Below are positions 12,601-25,938 of a stretch of DNA of 64,000 nucleotides, one piece after another; within the stretch, counting starts at the first letter, position 1; each line of letters starts with the position of its first letter. Source of the stretch: Ficedula albicollis (taxonomy: Eukaryota > Chordata > Aves > Passeriformes > Muscicapidae); assembly GCF_000247815.1 (NCBI RefSeq), contig NC_021678.1, forward strand, positions 2,552,745 to 2,616,744. The letters run 5' to 3'. The position numbers were made by a program, and so were the translations under genes. The notes below the pieces were generated by a model. It searched no databases, was not told the origin of the DNA, and saw only the letters and a list, made by a program, of their open reading frames with translations.

Positions 12601-15104
12601 ACAAAGGCTTGTCTGCACCCAAATCTTAACTCCACATTTGTTTTGGGGATCAGGCCACTCCTGTTACCACCTGCTTGATGTTCAGCACCATGAATAAGCG
12701 AGGCTTCCCCCATTTGCAGCATCTTGGCTGTTCCCTTCTTGACCTGGCTTCATGTTGCACCCAGCCAGTCAGAGGGATGGGCTGCAACATTTATCAGTTT
12801 TTGCCAGCTGATTAGCTCATTACCAAGAATGATGTAATTGTGAGTTCAGCTGCAGGCAAAAGGGAAGAAGTGTGGCTGCATTTGCTCCCTTCTTGTAGGG
12901 AAGCTTGTGCAAGAAGTGAGATTTCAGTTGTGATGAAAGCAGCCTGTGAGATGCTGAAAGGCCATTTAGATTCTATATTTTTGGTCTAGGTTGTGCATTT
13001 TTGTGCTGTAAGCTGAGACAGGAGATGTGGTTTTTAGCCTATGTTGTTAGTAAGCTGTTGTTGCTGTGGAAGTAATACTGCACATGTTCTAAACATGGGG
13101 AGAAAAGCACCTGAAAGCAGCAAGGCTGACAGTAGCATCTTAGCAGGGGCTTAAAATGGATGCAGAGGGAAGAGCCATGGTGGGTATGAAGTCAAGTGGG
13201 CTAGAGTGAAACATGGTTTTACTGGCAGAAATGTCAGGACTCCTGTCTCTGGTGCAGCAGTGAGGTTGTTGAGTTGTGCCCAGCTGGGTAGAGGGAAAGC
13301 ATTTGATAATGCCTTGCAAGAAATTTTTCCACAGGCTTGGAAAATTTGGTTAATGAGTTTTTTTTAGCTAGAAAGCAGGCTGTGGTGAAGGGTTGCCATG
13401 GATGGAGGGAGTTGGGTGTGGTCTGTGGTGTCTGCTCTTGGCTCCAGTCTAGGGTTTCATACTGTCCTTGGGTTTATTTGTCTTCCTTGAAGGTGAAAAT
13501 ACTGAGCTGTTTCTGGGTGATTAAGCTGGGTGGGGTGTTATAGTCAGGCAGGAGTGAGATATGGGCCTGCACCCACCAATGAAAGATCACTTCAGCACAA
13601 GGAGCTGCCTCCTGCCAGGTGGGAGCAGTGGAAAGAGGTGGAAAAGTGGGTGTCATCTTTTACTGGGACCTGGAGCTTGGCAATAAAGCAATTGTCCTCA
13701 TTCCAATGCCCTTAGCTGCAGAGAACCTTGTGGACTGAAGCAATAAAAGTGGGATTAGGTTTGTTGATTAGAAGTCAAAGGTTCTAAGAGCAAAAAGTTT
13801 CTCCTGCATGAGGGAGGGAACTGCCTGTAGTGGTTGATGCAAGGACATGTGAATTCTGCAGAGCTGGGGTGATGCTTTAGGAATTGTCATTCTAGGTCAT
13901 GTCATCTGTGGTTGCATTGCTGGAGATCTGAGCTGGGGCAGATAAAGAGGAGAGAGCTTTGCTTTACCAAAGCCTGGCTTGGGGGATTCAAAACATTTGA
14001 CTTTTTTTTTTTTTTTTTTTTTAAGAGGAGAGAGCTTTGCTTTACCAAAGCCTGGCTTGGGGGATTCAAAACATTTGACTTTTTTTTTTTTTTTTAATCC
14101 TAGAAATAGGAAAAACTAGAGAGGGTGTTTTCTGTCAGATAAACATCAGGCTGAGGAAGTTGTTCAGGAATTTAAGGACAAGGCTGAGCCAGGGCCAAAG
14201 CCAGGAATGATCTACTGCTGCCTTGGCAGTACCCTTGATCTTGCCTGTTCTCTTGCAGCACATCATTTTTTCCTCCCGTGGCTCTTGGCCAGCTGCAGGT
14301 TTCAAGTACATTATGGACTGTTAAACACAGCATATAATGCAGGAATGAAAAGCTGAAGTAAGGAGGAAAGTTTTCTGTACTAATACATTATGAAGTGTAG
14401 GTGTCTGTGCCTTTTTTCCGCCCTCGTGGCCTTGTATTGGGATTTTGTTTAGAGAATCTGTTGTCTTTGATTAATTCCAGCTGTTTGGGGGGAAACTGGT
14501 TCTAGGTTAGAAAAAAAGAATCACTGCTGGCAGAGTTAGGAAGAAGCAGATTGGTAGGGAGGACTGAGTATCTGGGGAATTCTGCCAATGTGATAGAAAA
14601 TAGGAAAAAATGAGCTTGGGTGACTGAGCAACCAGCTGTGGCTCCAAGTGATTTTTTCCAAGACTCTGCTTGAAAGTAAAGGTTCTTCCCAGCCTTCCAA
14701 GACTTTTCCTTCACATATTAATCACAAATCAGACCTTTCAACGCTGTGATTAAAATGTTGGACTGCTTTAGATTCACAAATAGGATGCCAGTGTATTTGC
14801 TTATGCTCATGTTTTTAAAGCACCTTCAGGGATTTTGTGTATTTGTTTTTCCTCTGCCACCATAAACAGTCTAAATTTATTCATAATAAAGATTTTTAGT
14901 GTTTGTTCTTAATCCTAGGACATCAGCAGCTGATACATCAAATTTTCCTAGGTGTTCAAAGGGTTTTTTAAGGGAATAATGCCAAAAGAGTCGAGAGTTG
15001 TGTTGCTGCACACAACTTGTCCTGTGGCAAATCTCTTTGAGGACTAAGAGTCAGTGTGGGGCAGGAACAGGATACATCTAATGCTGGCTACATTTCATTT
15101 CCAG
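9632..15104 (+). other. MICU1 intron between exons 3 and 4
   Basis: 5.5 kb. Contains the 78-bp-offset poly-T-ended duplication at 13945 and minor A/T runs; nothing else recognised. Confidence 0.9.
13945..14097. repeat. Tandem duplication, 78-bp offset, each unit ending in poly-T
   Basis: AGAGGAGAGAGCTTTGCTTT through AAACATTTGAC occurs twice, each followed by a T run (about 21 and 14 T). Confidence 0.9.
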
Positions 15105-15267
15105 GTGATGGAATATGAGAACAGGATCAGAGCCTACTCCACACCAGACAAAATCTTCAGGTACTTTGCCACGCTGAAGGTCATCAACGAGCACGGCGAG
15201 TCCGAGGTTTTCATGACCCCGCAGGATTTCGTGAGGTCCATCACCCCCAACGAGAAACAGCCAGAGA
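15105..15267 (+). CDS. MICU1: MICU1 exon 4: N-lobe, uniporter-contacting region
   Basis: Acceptor TTTCCAG, donor A|GTGAGT, 163 nt. It encodes residues 112-165 plus one base of residue 166. The sequence is nearly identical to mammalian MICU1: [18 protein letters not shown], then [11 protein letters not shown], then [20 protein letters not shown]. This is the start of the folded N-lobe. In published MICU1-uniporter structures, Lys/Arg side chains from this stretch sit over the Asp ring at the channel mouth, and those basic positions are kept here. The split codon joins to exon 5 as A+AC = Asn, where mammals have His; this is a mild change. Confidence 0.96.
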
Positions 15268-15592
15268 GTGAGTGGGGTGTGGGTGCTGATCAGGGGAACT
15301 GCTACTCCCCAGTCTCTGCTCACCTGGCCTGTCAACTTCCCAGCTCTGATAGCCAGGGATAGGGAGCATCTCCTGAAGCTCTCCTGCTCCAAGCACAAAA
15401 TTAGCCTGAGCCCTTTCTTGTTTCCCAAAATGCTGTTTCAGTGCAGCAGATCTGGCTGCTGTGAGCCCCTGAAGAGCAGATGGGATGCCTTTCTCCTGTA
15501 TTTAATTGGGAAAGATTACCTGAAACATGTGATGTTGATTGGTGCTGGGTCTGAGACAAAGACACCAGCACTCTGTATCCATGTGACAAAAG

Positions 15593-15788
15593 TGTTTTAT
15601 TCTGGTGCACTCCTTTTATATAGAGCTTGGAGTTTCCTGGGTAAACACATATGATTGGTTGGGAGTTTGGATTGCTCAGTTCTCTGACCATGTTTTATTC
15701 TGGTGCACTCTTTTTATATAGAGCTTGGAGTTTCCTGGGTAAACACATATGATTGGTTGGGAGTTTGGATTGCTCAGTTCTCTGACCA
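15593..15788. repeat. Tandem duplication, 98-bp units
   Basis: TGTTTTATTCTGGTGCACTC through TCAGTTCTCTGACCA is present twice in direct abutment (15593-15690, 15691-15788) with about one difference. Confidence 0.9.
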
Positions 15789-15974
15789 ATAGTTTCTGCA
15801 GCTTAGGATGGAACTCACTGGGTGAAATCATCCCATTACTGTTCACCTAGGAGCCTGATTATCAAACCAGGCTGCTTGAATTGAATCTCTCATTTATGGC
15901 CAAATTAATTGTGACAGAAACACTTCCTAAACCTACAAAAGGTTTCTTTGGCAAGGAAAACATCAGCAATAAAG

Positions 15975-16022
15975 GTTGGAGTAGATGATCTTAGATGTCC
16001 TTTCCAGCCTCAATGGTTGTAA
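15975..16022 (+). mobile_element. Diverged CR1 tail
   Basis: GTTGGAGTAGATGATCTTAG followed by TGTCCTTTCCAGCCTCAATG resembles a mutated CR1 terminus. Confidence 0.6.
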
Positions 16023-16223
16023 AGGGGTTGAGGCAGCCCCAGGTGGTGCTGCTGGTCAGGGTAGGACTCATCTCTGCCACCTTCAAATTCTTTGTGTGTT
16101 GCAGAAAACACATCACTTGTGGTAACTGGGGAGGTTTGGCAATCTGCAAGTGGGAGAGAGACACCTTGCTCTTGTCTGGAAGCTGTCCTGAATATTTGGT
16201 GTTGGTGGGGTAGCAGGAGGCTT

Positions 16224-16361
16224 TTGTCTGCATTCCATTGGGGTGGGACGTGGGAGATGATGTTTCTTGGTCTCCCACATTGTATCTCAAAGTTGTCTGC
16301 ATTCCATTGGGGTGGGACATGGGAGATCATGTTTCTTGGTCTCCCACATTGTATCTCAAAG
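16224..16361. repeat. Tandem duplication, 69-bp units
   Basis: TTGTCTGCATTCCATTGGGG through GTATCTCAAAG is repeated back to back with two or so substitutions. Confidence 0.9.
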
Positions 16362-18986
16362 AATGAAACAGGCTTTTGTCAAATTAAAACTTCCCTTGTC
16401 TCTGTAGACATTAATGAAGAACTTCAGCCCCCAAATATTAATTTTTTTGAGTGAGGGGTTTATGTCCAAATTGTGAAACTGTTTTGATATCTTAGATGAC
16501 AGCTGCTAAATAAATACTGTGCTTAGAAAATAACAATATGAAGTGTGTGCAGGAGGGAAGAAAAAATAATCCTGGCATTAGTGTTTAAAGCATGTAGGTG
16601 AATTGACATTTAGGATTCCATCAGGCCCTGGAAATGGCTGTGTTTTCCATGTGAATTAATTGCTGTAAGTTACCAGCTTGTCTATCTCCAACTTCTTGAA
16701 CTACTGCTACTTGGAAAAGGAGTAGCACCTGTCTGGAAGCTGGAAAAACTGAAAACATCCTGTGTTCCATTTCAGTACATCTGATTCCTCTTTTACTTCT
16801 TCCACGTGCTTGGTGCATTTTAGGGTGTGTACAGCAAATAAGTGGAAGAATGCTCAGCAAACACCTGGCTCAGAGGCAAATAGAGGTGACTAATGGGAAA
16901 TAATAATTCATCAGTCTTAGCCACTCACTTCCCATTGTTATCCTGGCTGTTGAAATGGCCCCGTGAAGCCATGGTGCCTGCAAGTGCTGCCAGCCAGTGA
17001 CACACAGCAGTTTGTAAGGGAAGAAAGTGGTCCTAGGTGCTTTTAGCAAGTGGAATGGGATAGAAGCTGAGCTTGGGCTGCCCATCAGCAGCCAGAGTAG
17101 GAAGAGAGGCATCTTGGATTTTGTTGAGTTGAAAAACCTGTCTTCAGAACTCCTACTGTTGTGGATTTACTTCTAGATGGAGCTGCTCTAGGGTGGTTGT
17201 TCCTTACCAGCTCTGCACATCTTTACAATCACAGTGAATGGGATTTTTTAATACATAATGAACAGTAGAAGAGTAAAACACTTATTGCTACAATAAAGTC
17301 AAACCAGCCATAACCTTGTTCTCAAATGTTTTTAAAGCTGGTAGTAAAAAATAAAAGGAAGATGGTCTGGTTTTCAGACCAGAAATTGAAAACAAAGAGT
17401 GCTACCTGCTGGCCAGAGGAGTTCTGTACTTCACACCCTGCTGCTGCTGCTTTTGACTCATAGGATAATTGAGGTTACAGGTTAGTTGGGAAATGCTGGG
17501 GCTGCTTTCTTCCTGAGTCACGACTTGGGTGTGCCCTCCACTGGGGCTGGAGCATCCTGCCTTCATCCCAGGGCGTTCCCTGGGGTTGTGATGTAGCCTG
17601 GTGTGTTCCTGGGAAACCTCTTGGAGGTAATCCTTCAGTGTGATTTCAGGGAGTAACTTCTTGTAAATGCCTCTGCTGTTTTATGGAGAGAAAACAGTGT
17701 GGAATATAAGTGATCTGGAGTAATGAGGTGGCTGAGTCCCTGTTGTATTTATTTTTAAACTGCTCATCTACTGTGAAGGTATCGTGTGCCTGATTCATTT
17801 TTATGGATTACGTAGGGGAAAGTTTGATTTATTGTCAATAAAGTGTCAGTTTAATTCTAGCCTGCATTTTGCTAGCTTGGGGAAAATGAATTCCAATTCC
17901 TCAGCTCCTCTAGATTGCTTTCTCTGGTGCAGTCAAAATTCCTGCCACAGCATTCCCAAGTAGGCAAGCTGTGCTTAAGGAATGACACGAACTTGCTGAG
18001 CTTGGAATGGTTTGTCAGACAAAGCCAAAGAATGGCATTAAACTTGAAAGCTGCTTTAAAAAAATAATTTCTTTCTGTGCTATCTGGAAAGTTCAAGTGC
18101 CAGGAGAGGCGTGGGTGGTGATTTCTGCTCCCTGCAGTCCTGTATTATTTTTTTTCTCCCACGTTCTCTTGTACCTGAGAGGCAAGTGGATGAGAAGGGA
18201 TGGCTGTTTCCTGCCTGCTGCTTCCTTGCAACCCCAGTCCCAAACAAGCTGAAACTACTCTGTCTCTGGTGGGAATTGTGTGGGTTCCCTCCATTTTCCC
18301 AAGTTGATCTATGTCCATTCTGCACTATTTTCCTGAGGAAAGTGAGTATTTTGGAGCATCCTGGACTAAGAAGGAGCTGTGTCATGCTCAGCCAGTATCG
18401 GTTTTTCTATGGCCTTTGCAATAAGGACTGAAAGAGGTAAAAAATACATCTTGTGTCTCATCCCAGCATGCTGTAATGAAGGCAGGTTCTTCCCAAACCA
18501 GTCCTGCTCTTCCATTCCTGTGTTAACCTCTCTGGTTATCCCAGACTCCTGCCATAGGAAAGATGCATTTCGAGTTTCACCACATAATGAACAGCAACTC
18601 AAATATCAGAACTCTTGGAAGGTTTTTTGGTTGGGCTGTATTTTTGTTTGAATGCAGGAGACCCCAAACATGCTGTTGAAGCCCAGGCAGAAGCAGCAGC
18701 TGTGGCCCTGCAGGCTCTGAGCATGGGATGGTGACAGAGGAAAGGAGCCATGAAGGACAGCTGATTCCTGGTGGCTGCATCAGAGTGCACAGCTTGCTGC
18801 TCCTGTTAGAAGTGGTTTGTTTTCCATGTCTGAAATGGTTTGTTTTTCTTGTCTGAGCTGCATGAGAAGCTGAGCACAAGCTGGCCTCTGGGGTGGTACA
18901 ATGGGTGAGTGATTATTTGTAATTTTGATTAAAGTTTATGAAATATGGGTCTGATTTCCTGTAGAACCAGCAGCCAGGAGCTGAGG

Positions 18987-19186
18987 CAAGCAGTCATGTA
19001 ATGAGGAGGAGAGATCTCCCTGGGCTGGTACAGGTCCTTAAAGTTACACAGAGTACAAGCAGTCATGTAATGAGGAGGAGAACACTCCCTGGGCTGGTAC
19101 AGGTCCTTAAAGTTACGCAAGCAGTCATGTAATGAGGAGGAGAGATCTCCCTGGGCTGGTACAGGTCCTTAAAGTTACACAGAGTG
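18987..19186. repeat. Three tandem copies of a 62-69-bp unit
   Basis: CAAGCAGTCATGTAATGAGG starts at 18987, 19056 and 19118. The middle unit lacks about 7 bp near its end and has AACACT in place of AGATCT. Confidence 0.9.
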
Positions 19187-21570
19187 GTCAGCTGGGATAT
19201 TTAAGACTTAGAAGGAAGTCAGAGATTAGGGGATTCCAGTCCTTCTGGGAATTCACTCTCTATTCTTCCCCAGTACGTCTGCTCTGTCTGAAGAGCTCTT
19301 CAGAGCAAGGATGTGAGTGAGAGGTAACACCAATTGTCTCCTGAACAAGGTGGGGCTGTTTTTCTGTAGAAGTACATAATGCCTGGGCAAGAATCATCCA
19401 TGCCTGTCGTGCCTGATGTGAGACCCCAGGAAAAGAGCCAAGGAGGAGCAAGAGATGCATTTACATGAATGTGCTGAAAGTCACAGAAGTGAGGGCTTCC
19501 ATGCAGGTGCCAGGTGTGTTAGGAATGCCTGTCTCACAGGGAGACTCATTGGCTTGTTGGAGCAAGAGGAGATAGATGAGACCCAAGTCCCTTGATCCTT
19601 CTGTCCTGGACTTGAACCCAAACCCCAGCCTGTTGTCCCCTGAGAAGTCTCAGGCAGCTCATTGTTTGCTTGCAGATTACAATTTAGATTCAGGGGGGAA
19701 ATACTCTGAATACAACAGTCAGAAGCTGGGTTAGAGCTCTGGAGGGGAAAGCTTGCTCCAGCATTTTCTCCTGCCATAATGTGGCATATCACAAGCACAG
19801 TTAGCAGGCTCTTCAGTCTTCATAATTAGCCCTTTTATTCATCTGCTGGCAAAAAAAAGAGTCCATGTTATATATTAAGCAGTGGGGGGTGAAAAGCAGC
19901 TCGTGAGTGAATGTTACCCAAATAATGTGAAAAATCTGACAAGTATATCAAGACTGGAAGGAATTTAAAAGGTTTTTCCATCAGTGAGAAGCTGATGATA
20001 TCCCAGAGGAAATCATGGTGGTTTCTAATTGATCTCAACTGTGTTCTTGGCACAATATAATTGTCCTTCTGCTGGAAGCTTGTTTTTAAAATGATTTTTA
20101 GAACTGCAGTCTATAACCTACTGCCTATGGATTTATTTTTACAAGATAACACGAAGAGCTTAGTAATTGTCTGCATATTTATCAAGTGTGGTAATTAGCT
20201 GCCTTTGAGAAAATCCATGGAAAGTATGTTTTTGTTAATCAATAGGAATATAATAAGCATTTGATTTTAGATTCTGGCTGATACTGAACAAGAGTAAGAA
20301 CAAGTTATTCTGTGGTTTTTTCCTTTACATAATTCATTCTTTCTCCATGAAAACATCCTCCCCAGCCCAAAATGAGAAAAGTAAATGCAGGGAGTACAGT
20401 TCTGCTGTTGAACACCCTCTTTTCCCCATTGTGGCAGGCAGTGAGTGTTAAGTAATTTTTGCTTTATATTGAATCATTTTTAGAGTGAAAGTACCATCAC
20501 ATGAATAAAAGTGGCAGCCTGTATCCCTGGTATTGGTGAGTAAATGGTGTCAGTCTACTCTGAAATAACATTTCTAGTGGTGCTACGTGCTTAGATACTC
20601 TGTGGCAGTGCTGCTGTTTATTTGGGTGGCATCAGAATTTGTGGGAGTAATAAACAGTGGTGGTTAAACATTCCAGGGAAGCTGGTTTGGGATCATTGCA
20701 GGTCACTGGAATGCTGCTGGCAGTGAGTGGCTGAGCCCTTGGCTGCAGGAGCAGAAGGGATGTGTAGGGAAAGGAGAGGTGTTGTGCAGGGTCTCAGTAA
20801 ATAGAAATATATTCTGGGGCAGGTCATGGTGCAAACTCTGGGTTTGTTCAACGGAAACAACAAGCTCTGGGTAGTCACTGAATCCAGACTAGCCATGCTG
20901 TGTGTCCCAGGAAAGCTTGAGGTATCTTCCTGGAATGACTCCTGGATTTCATTCCTGCATCTCTTGAGGAAATCCTTCCAACCACCTCTGGGAGAATGCT
21001 TTTTCACCCCTGCTCTTCAGTGAAAGGTGGAAAAGCTCTTTTTTCCTGGTTCAACATGCCTATTAGCCTGTGCTCCTGCAGCTCAGCAGCAATAGCCCAG
21101 CCAGGGGCTGTTTGTCTTGGGAGTGTGGCACCCAGAGACAGTCCTGTGGTGGGTTTAACAGAACACTGCCTTTTGAAAAGCAGAGGTGTAATAACTGACA
21201 TTCTTCCCTTCATGTTCAGCTGTGATTGTCCTCATCCCTCCAGTGTTCCCATTGGCTTGTCAGCCTGCACAAATGCTGAATTCCTATTGCAGCATCCTGG
21301 GGGAGAAGCTTCTTTAAATTACATTTTTTATGTAATTCAAAGCAAGACCCCAGGCATCAGGCAGCAAACCCTATTTGTTGGTGTCCTTTTGCCAGGTTTA
21401 AAGGCTTGGGGAAAAACAGGCAGCTGAGTCCTTAAAAAGGAAAATAAAACTGTACTGGGAAAAGGAAAATATATAGAGTAAAAGTGTGTGTATTGAACAT
21501 GAATTCTTCTTTTCAGCTCTTGAATTGGCTTCTTAGGATCTATGTAAGGGGAATTTCACATAGGAATTTA

Positions 21571-21752
21571 ACTGTGCAGCTTCATTAATGCAGCAGAGGA
21601 GAGGGGATGTTGTGCATGGCTGGGAGGGTGACCACACAAAGCACAGGTGGAAACCAATGTTACTGTGCAGCTTCATTAATGGAGCAGAAGAGAGGGGATG
21701 TTGTGCATGGCTGGGAGGATGACCACACAAAGCACAGGTGGAAACCAATGTG
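21571..21752. repeat. Tandem duplication, 91-bp units
   Basis: ACTGTGCAGCTTCATTAATG through GTGGAAACCAATG occurs twice (21571, 21662), with few substitutions. Confidence 0.9.
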
Positions 21753-23602
21753 CTTGTGTGTGCAGTACAATTGTGGAATCATCTGGGTTGGAAGATATTT
21801 TAATATTTTATTGTTTCCATATTTATTTATTACATGAATATTTATTATAATTATTTAGAAATATATTATATTTTTAGATATAAAATGACAGTTATCAGCT
21901 CATCTTTTCTTCCTGTTCTCTACACAATCATCCATTCACTTTGGCTCTCTATTGAAACCTGTTTGCTTTCCCAGTGTCCAGTTGCTGGGGGTGCCATTAA
22001 GACATGCTTTCACTTGCTATTTTTAACCCATAGCCTTTTTTTGGCTTTCCATGAGTGCATGTATAATGTCAGGCTGTCAGAGATCTGTCTTTCAGCAGCC
22101 TTCCCTGGCATGGGAAGAGGAGGTGTTCCTGAGAAATGACTTTATTATGACACAGGGACATAAGCTCAGCTTAAGTCACCATCCAGATGGATGGTCAGGG
22201 TGAGCTCCGACCACATCAAGTGTCTGTAGTAAAATAATCACATTTATCAGACAAATCCTACCTCTAAATGCACCAATACTTACTGCATTTATACCCACAG
22301 CTTGGAGGAGAACACAATTCAGAAGATTAAAGACTGAAAATGTTATGAATATGCAATTTGCATTGTTATCAGGCCCATGAAATATTGAGAAGGTGCTTTC
22401 TGGCTGGAATTTTCACAAGTGCAGAAAGCCCTGTGACAGTTGCCTTGACCTTTGAAATTGGTGGCAGAGGAATTCTGGCTGCTTTGGGTCACAAAGGGCA
22501 AGGGGGTCACCCTGGAGCAATGAATAATTCCATTTTCTGCACATTACCATGGAACTTTCCAGTTGACAGGAAGGGTTTCATGATCCTCTTTCAAAAGCAG
22601 GTGACACAGCAGGCCTGGAGAAGGCTTTATTTTGTTTTTTTCATCTTATTTTCTAATTTAAATTGAAATGAGAATGTGCTAATTACCATAAACAGTGGCA
22701 GAAAATGCACAGGACGTCGCTCTCAGGAAGGTTTTATTTCTCAGAGCACCAAAAATACTCTCCTGAGTTTTACTGGAAATGCTCAGCTTGAGTTCTGCTT
22801 AATCTTAGGATCCATCTTCCTGACTTTGGATTGCAAAACTCAGATAATTAATCTTCCTGATTTTTTTTTTTTTGTCATCTTGCTTATATGTGCAGTTACT
22901 GGTGGTAGATGCAGCCTGCTTGGCATTGAGGGTTAGATGAGAGTTTTGTGCCTTAACTCAGCTAATTCTGGGATATTCTTCTCCCTTCTTCACCACAAAT
23001 AAGCATTTTGTGAAGGTATCAGAGACTTTATTGGTATAAACAATCCCTCTCCCTGCCTTTCTCCCATCCTGCTAAAGAACTCCACCTCTTACCAGTGCAG
23101 CTACAGTTTATCTCCTTTAATCCATTTGTTTTATACTCAAATATGAACAAGCTTTGGATTTGTTTGGGGATATCCAAATTAACTACGGGAGCAAGTCTTT
23201 GTTTTCCCATCTGTGAAATACAAATACCAAAAAATGGTATTGAAACTACCAAGAGTCACAGGTGAAATGTTTGCCTGGTAATAATAATAATAGTAATAGT
23301 AATAGTGCAGGGATCTGCTTTGAGAAGGATATTGAGAGGTGCTGGTTGCTGAGCTCTTGCTGGCCCTTCTTTAGAAGGCAAATTCTTCTCTGACTCCATG
23401 AGATTGTTGGTTTTTTTGTGTTCAAAATACAAAGTACAAAATATACAAAACTAAATAAAATATTCCTCCTGTCACGTTTTCTACTCATGTTACTCAGACT
23501 GTGCATTTTACTTTTCAATCCTCTCAATCAGAGAACACAAAAAATATTTAATTTTATGCCATAAAAGCTTTCTTTACTATAAGTATTTCTTTTCTCTTGC
23601 AG

Positions 23603-23646
23603 ACCTGGGCCTGGACCAATTCATAGTGAAACGCTACGATGGGAAG
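23603..23646 (+). CDS. MICU1: MICU1 exon 5, first copy
   Basis: The acceptor TCTCTTGCAG and donor AAG|GTGAGC bound a 44-nt exon. It completes Asn166 and encodes LGLDQFIVKRYDGK, residues 167-180 (human LGLDQYIIKRFDGK). Phase is 1 in and 0 out. The exon lies inside a block (23331-23797) that is repeated almost perfectly 473 bp downstream, with intact splice sites in both copies. Including both copies would add 44 nt and shift the frame, so a transcript can use only one. Because the two are identical, protein sequence cannot tell which is used. Confidence 0.93.
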
Positions 23647-24075
23647 GTGAGCACATTAGCCTATTAAATGTATTTTATTTAATGTTTTTTTTGACCTAGA
23701 ACCCTTCAGTTATTACCTGTGTGAGGGTGTAAGTTAAATGAAGTGTGTCAAGTGTTCTCTTCTGAGCATTTTATTTTTCAGTTGCATTGCAGTGCTTAAG
23801 GGTATTGAGAGGTGCTGGTTGCTGAGCTCTTGCTGGCCCTTCTTTAGAAGGTAAATTCTTCTCTGACTCCATGAGATTGTTGGTTTTTTTGTGTTCAAAA
23901 TACAAAGTACAAAATGTACAAAACTAAATAAAATATTCCTCCTGTCACGTTTTCTACTCATGTTACTCAGACTGTGCATTTTACTTTTCAATCCTCTCAA
24001 TCAGAGAACACAAAAAATATTTAATTTTATGCCATAAAAGCTTTCTTTACTATAAGTATTTCTTTTCTCTTGCAG

Positions 24076-24119
24076 ACCTGGGCCTGGACCAATTCATAGT
24101 GAAACGCTACGATGGGAAG
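24076..24119 (+). CDS. MICU1: MICU1 exon 5, second identical copy (tandem duplicate)
   Basis: Identical in all 44 coding bases to the exon at 23603-23646, with the same acceptor (TCTCTTGCAG) and donor (AAG|GTGAGC). It lies in the second unit (23804-24270) of a 473-bp-offset tandem duplication. Either this is a very recent exon duplication, in which case splicing must be mutually exclusive to keep the frame, or it is a false duplication made by the assembler from two haplotypes. The near-absence of differences even in intron sequence favours very recent or artefactual origin. It should be counted only once when the protein is assembled. Confidence 0.75.
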
Positions 24120-25836
24120 GTGAGCACATTAGCCTATTAAATGTATTTTATTTAATGTTTTTTTTGACCTAGAACCCTTCAGTTATTACCTGTGTGAGGG
24201 TGTAAGTTAAATGAAGTGTGTCAAGTGTTCTCTTCTGAGCATTTTATTTTTCAGTTGCATTGCAGTGCTTTTTCTGTAATGACAGGGAAACTCACTGGAC
24301 CTTTCCCTTCCAGTCCCATCTCCAGATTCCTAAAGGAAGGAGATGCTCTTGTGTTTTTTTTCTGTGTCTTACCCCTCTATTTCCCCCCATCAAACAGCCT
24401 TTCTCTGTTCCCCTTTTGAGCCCCAGGTTCTTCCTGCAGCACTGCACAACTGTTCTGGGTGTTTGTGCTGTCCTGAGAGGTGTTGGTAAAACTTAAGCCA
24501 ATTGTGATCTAGTTTTGTCTCCCTGTGAAAGTGGAGCCATGTAGCATCCCACTTGTTATTATGGATCTCCCAGACCTAATTATCCACACTGTAAATCCCA
24601 CTGGGGTGGTAAAGGCAGCTCTGCCCCAGGACAGGCAGCTCAGATGGACCCCTTGATGCAGATAACTGCAGGTTAGTTGATTTTCCATAATATCACCAGT
24701 GGCACACAATGGTCCTCCAGCTTTTAGCAGCATTTTCACCTGCTCCATCTGAAAATAAAACTTTCAAAGGGACATCAGCATCTCACCCCCTATTGCTGCA
24801 GGCTGCACCTGACACAGTGTGTCAGGCATTTCCAGAAAGCCTCAACATGGGGATAAAAAAGGAAATTAAAGCTTTATATAAACACAGTGTGGGCTGAACA
24901 TGTGCAATTCCCTGGTTTGTGTTTAGCAGGGACAGGTAACAACAAGATGGTCAAATACCTGAGGTCCCTGTCATGAGCACTGGACGGGTGTGCTGGTTAC
25001 CCAGGCAGCAGAGCAGGGCTTTGCTGGAAAACAGGCAGCAGGGAGGTGGATTTTGGCAGATAGTTTTGATACATAAAGCTCCAAAGCGTGTCGTGAACAC
25101 CTGTTTTCTTTTCCTGCCTGCCACAAACGTGATGTCTGCTTTTTGTGATTTCAAAAAACAACCCAAGCAAAGGAAGGACGTATATTCTTTGCAAAATACC
25201 CAGTGTTTCTCCCTCTGGTTTCATGACAGTCTGTTTTGCATTCACTCACTTTCATCATTCTGTCTTGTCAAGCTATCACCCTCATCCCTTAGGCTTTACA
25301 TAAACAAGATTTGTTTGTAGGGAAGAAGTGCTGAATCCCACACTATTTTTGCTAATCGCTCTTCTGTTCCCAAGCACTCTGCAGCCAATTCCCTGCACAC
25401 TGGATAAAAGATCCAAAGCCACATCCTTTGAACTCAACTTTCTGTTCCTTTGCCCCTCAACACCAAGGGCTCTGACCTGTAGTAGACTGAAATAGCTTTT
25501 TATATAACTTACAGATGTTGCTGCTGCACTTGGATGCTGTGGTTTGATTGCCTGAAAGTGAGGCAGCAGATTTAGGGGACTGCAATGGACTTTGCTTTAT
25601 TATTATCTTCTCCTGGGACCTGAGTTTTCCACAGCCTAATAACACCCTGGAAGTACTCTGAAAATGAAGAAATGAGGTTCTTGTTTGCTTGGCTGTCTGC
25701 TTAAAGACACCTTGGGGCTGGCTACATCTGGTTGTGGCTATTAGGGCAGTGGTAATGTCCAGGTGAGAGGATAATTTGAGGAGAGGATAAAGTGAGCTGG
25801 CCTTGGCTCTCCCTGGGTAATGAAGGGAGCTGACAG

Positions 25837-25938
25837 TAGATTGATCTGACAGCAGCTTGTTCTCATTTCGTTGCTTGCTTTGGGCTCTAGATTGATCTGA
25901 CAGCAGCTTGTTCTCATTTCGTTGCTTGCTTTGGGCTC
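25837..25938. repeat. Tandem duplication, 51-bp units
   Basis: TAGATTGATCTGACAGCAGC through TTTGGGCTC appears twice in abutment with no difference noticed. Confidence 0.9.

Larger units (their letters stand above)
15268..23602 (+). other. MICU1 intron between exons 4 and 5
   Basis: 8.3 kb. Holds tandem repeats at 15593, 16224, 18987 and 21571, a diverged CR1 tail near 16 kb and a TAA/TAG microsatellite at 23280. No gene or RNA gene seen. Confidence 0.9.
23331..24270. repeat. Tandem duplication containing MICU1 exon 5, 473-bp offset
   Basis: ATTGAGAGGTGCTGGTTGCT starts at 23331 and 23804. Both units run through exon 5 to GTTGCATTGCAGTGCTT (about 23797 and 24270). Only two or three substitutions were noticed over about 467 bp, and the 44 coding bases are identical. 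Six bases (AAGGGT) join the units. A short TAA/TAG microsatellite (23280-23306) lies just upstream. Confidence 0.93.
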
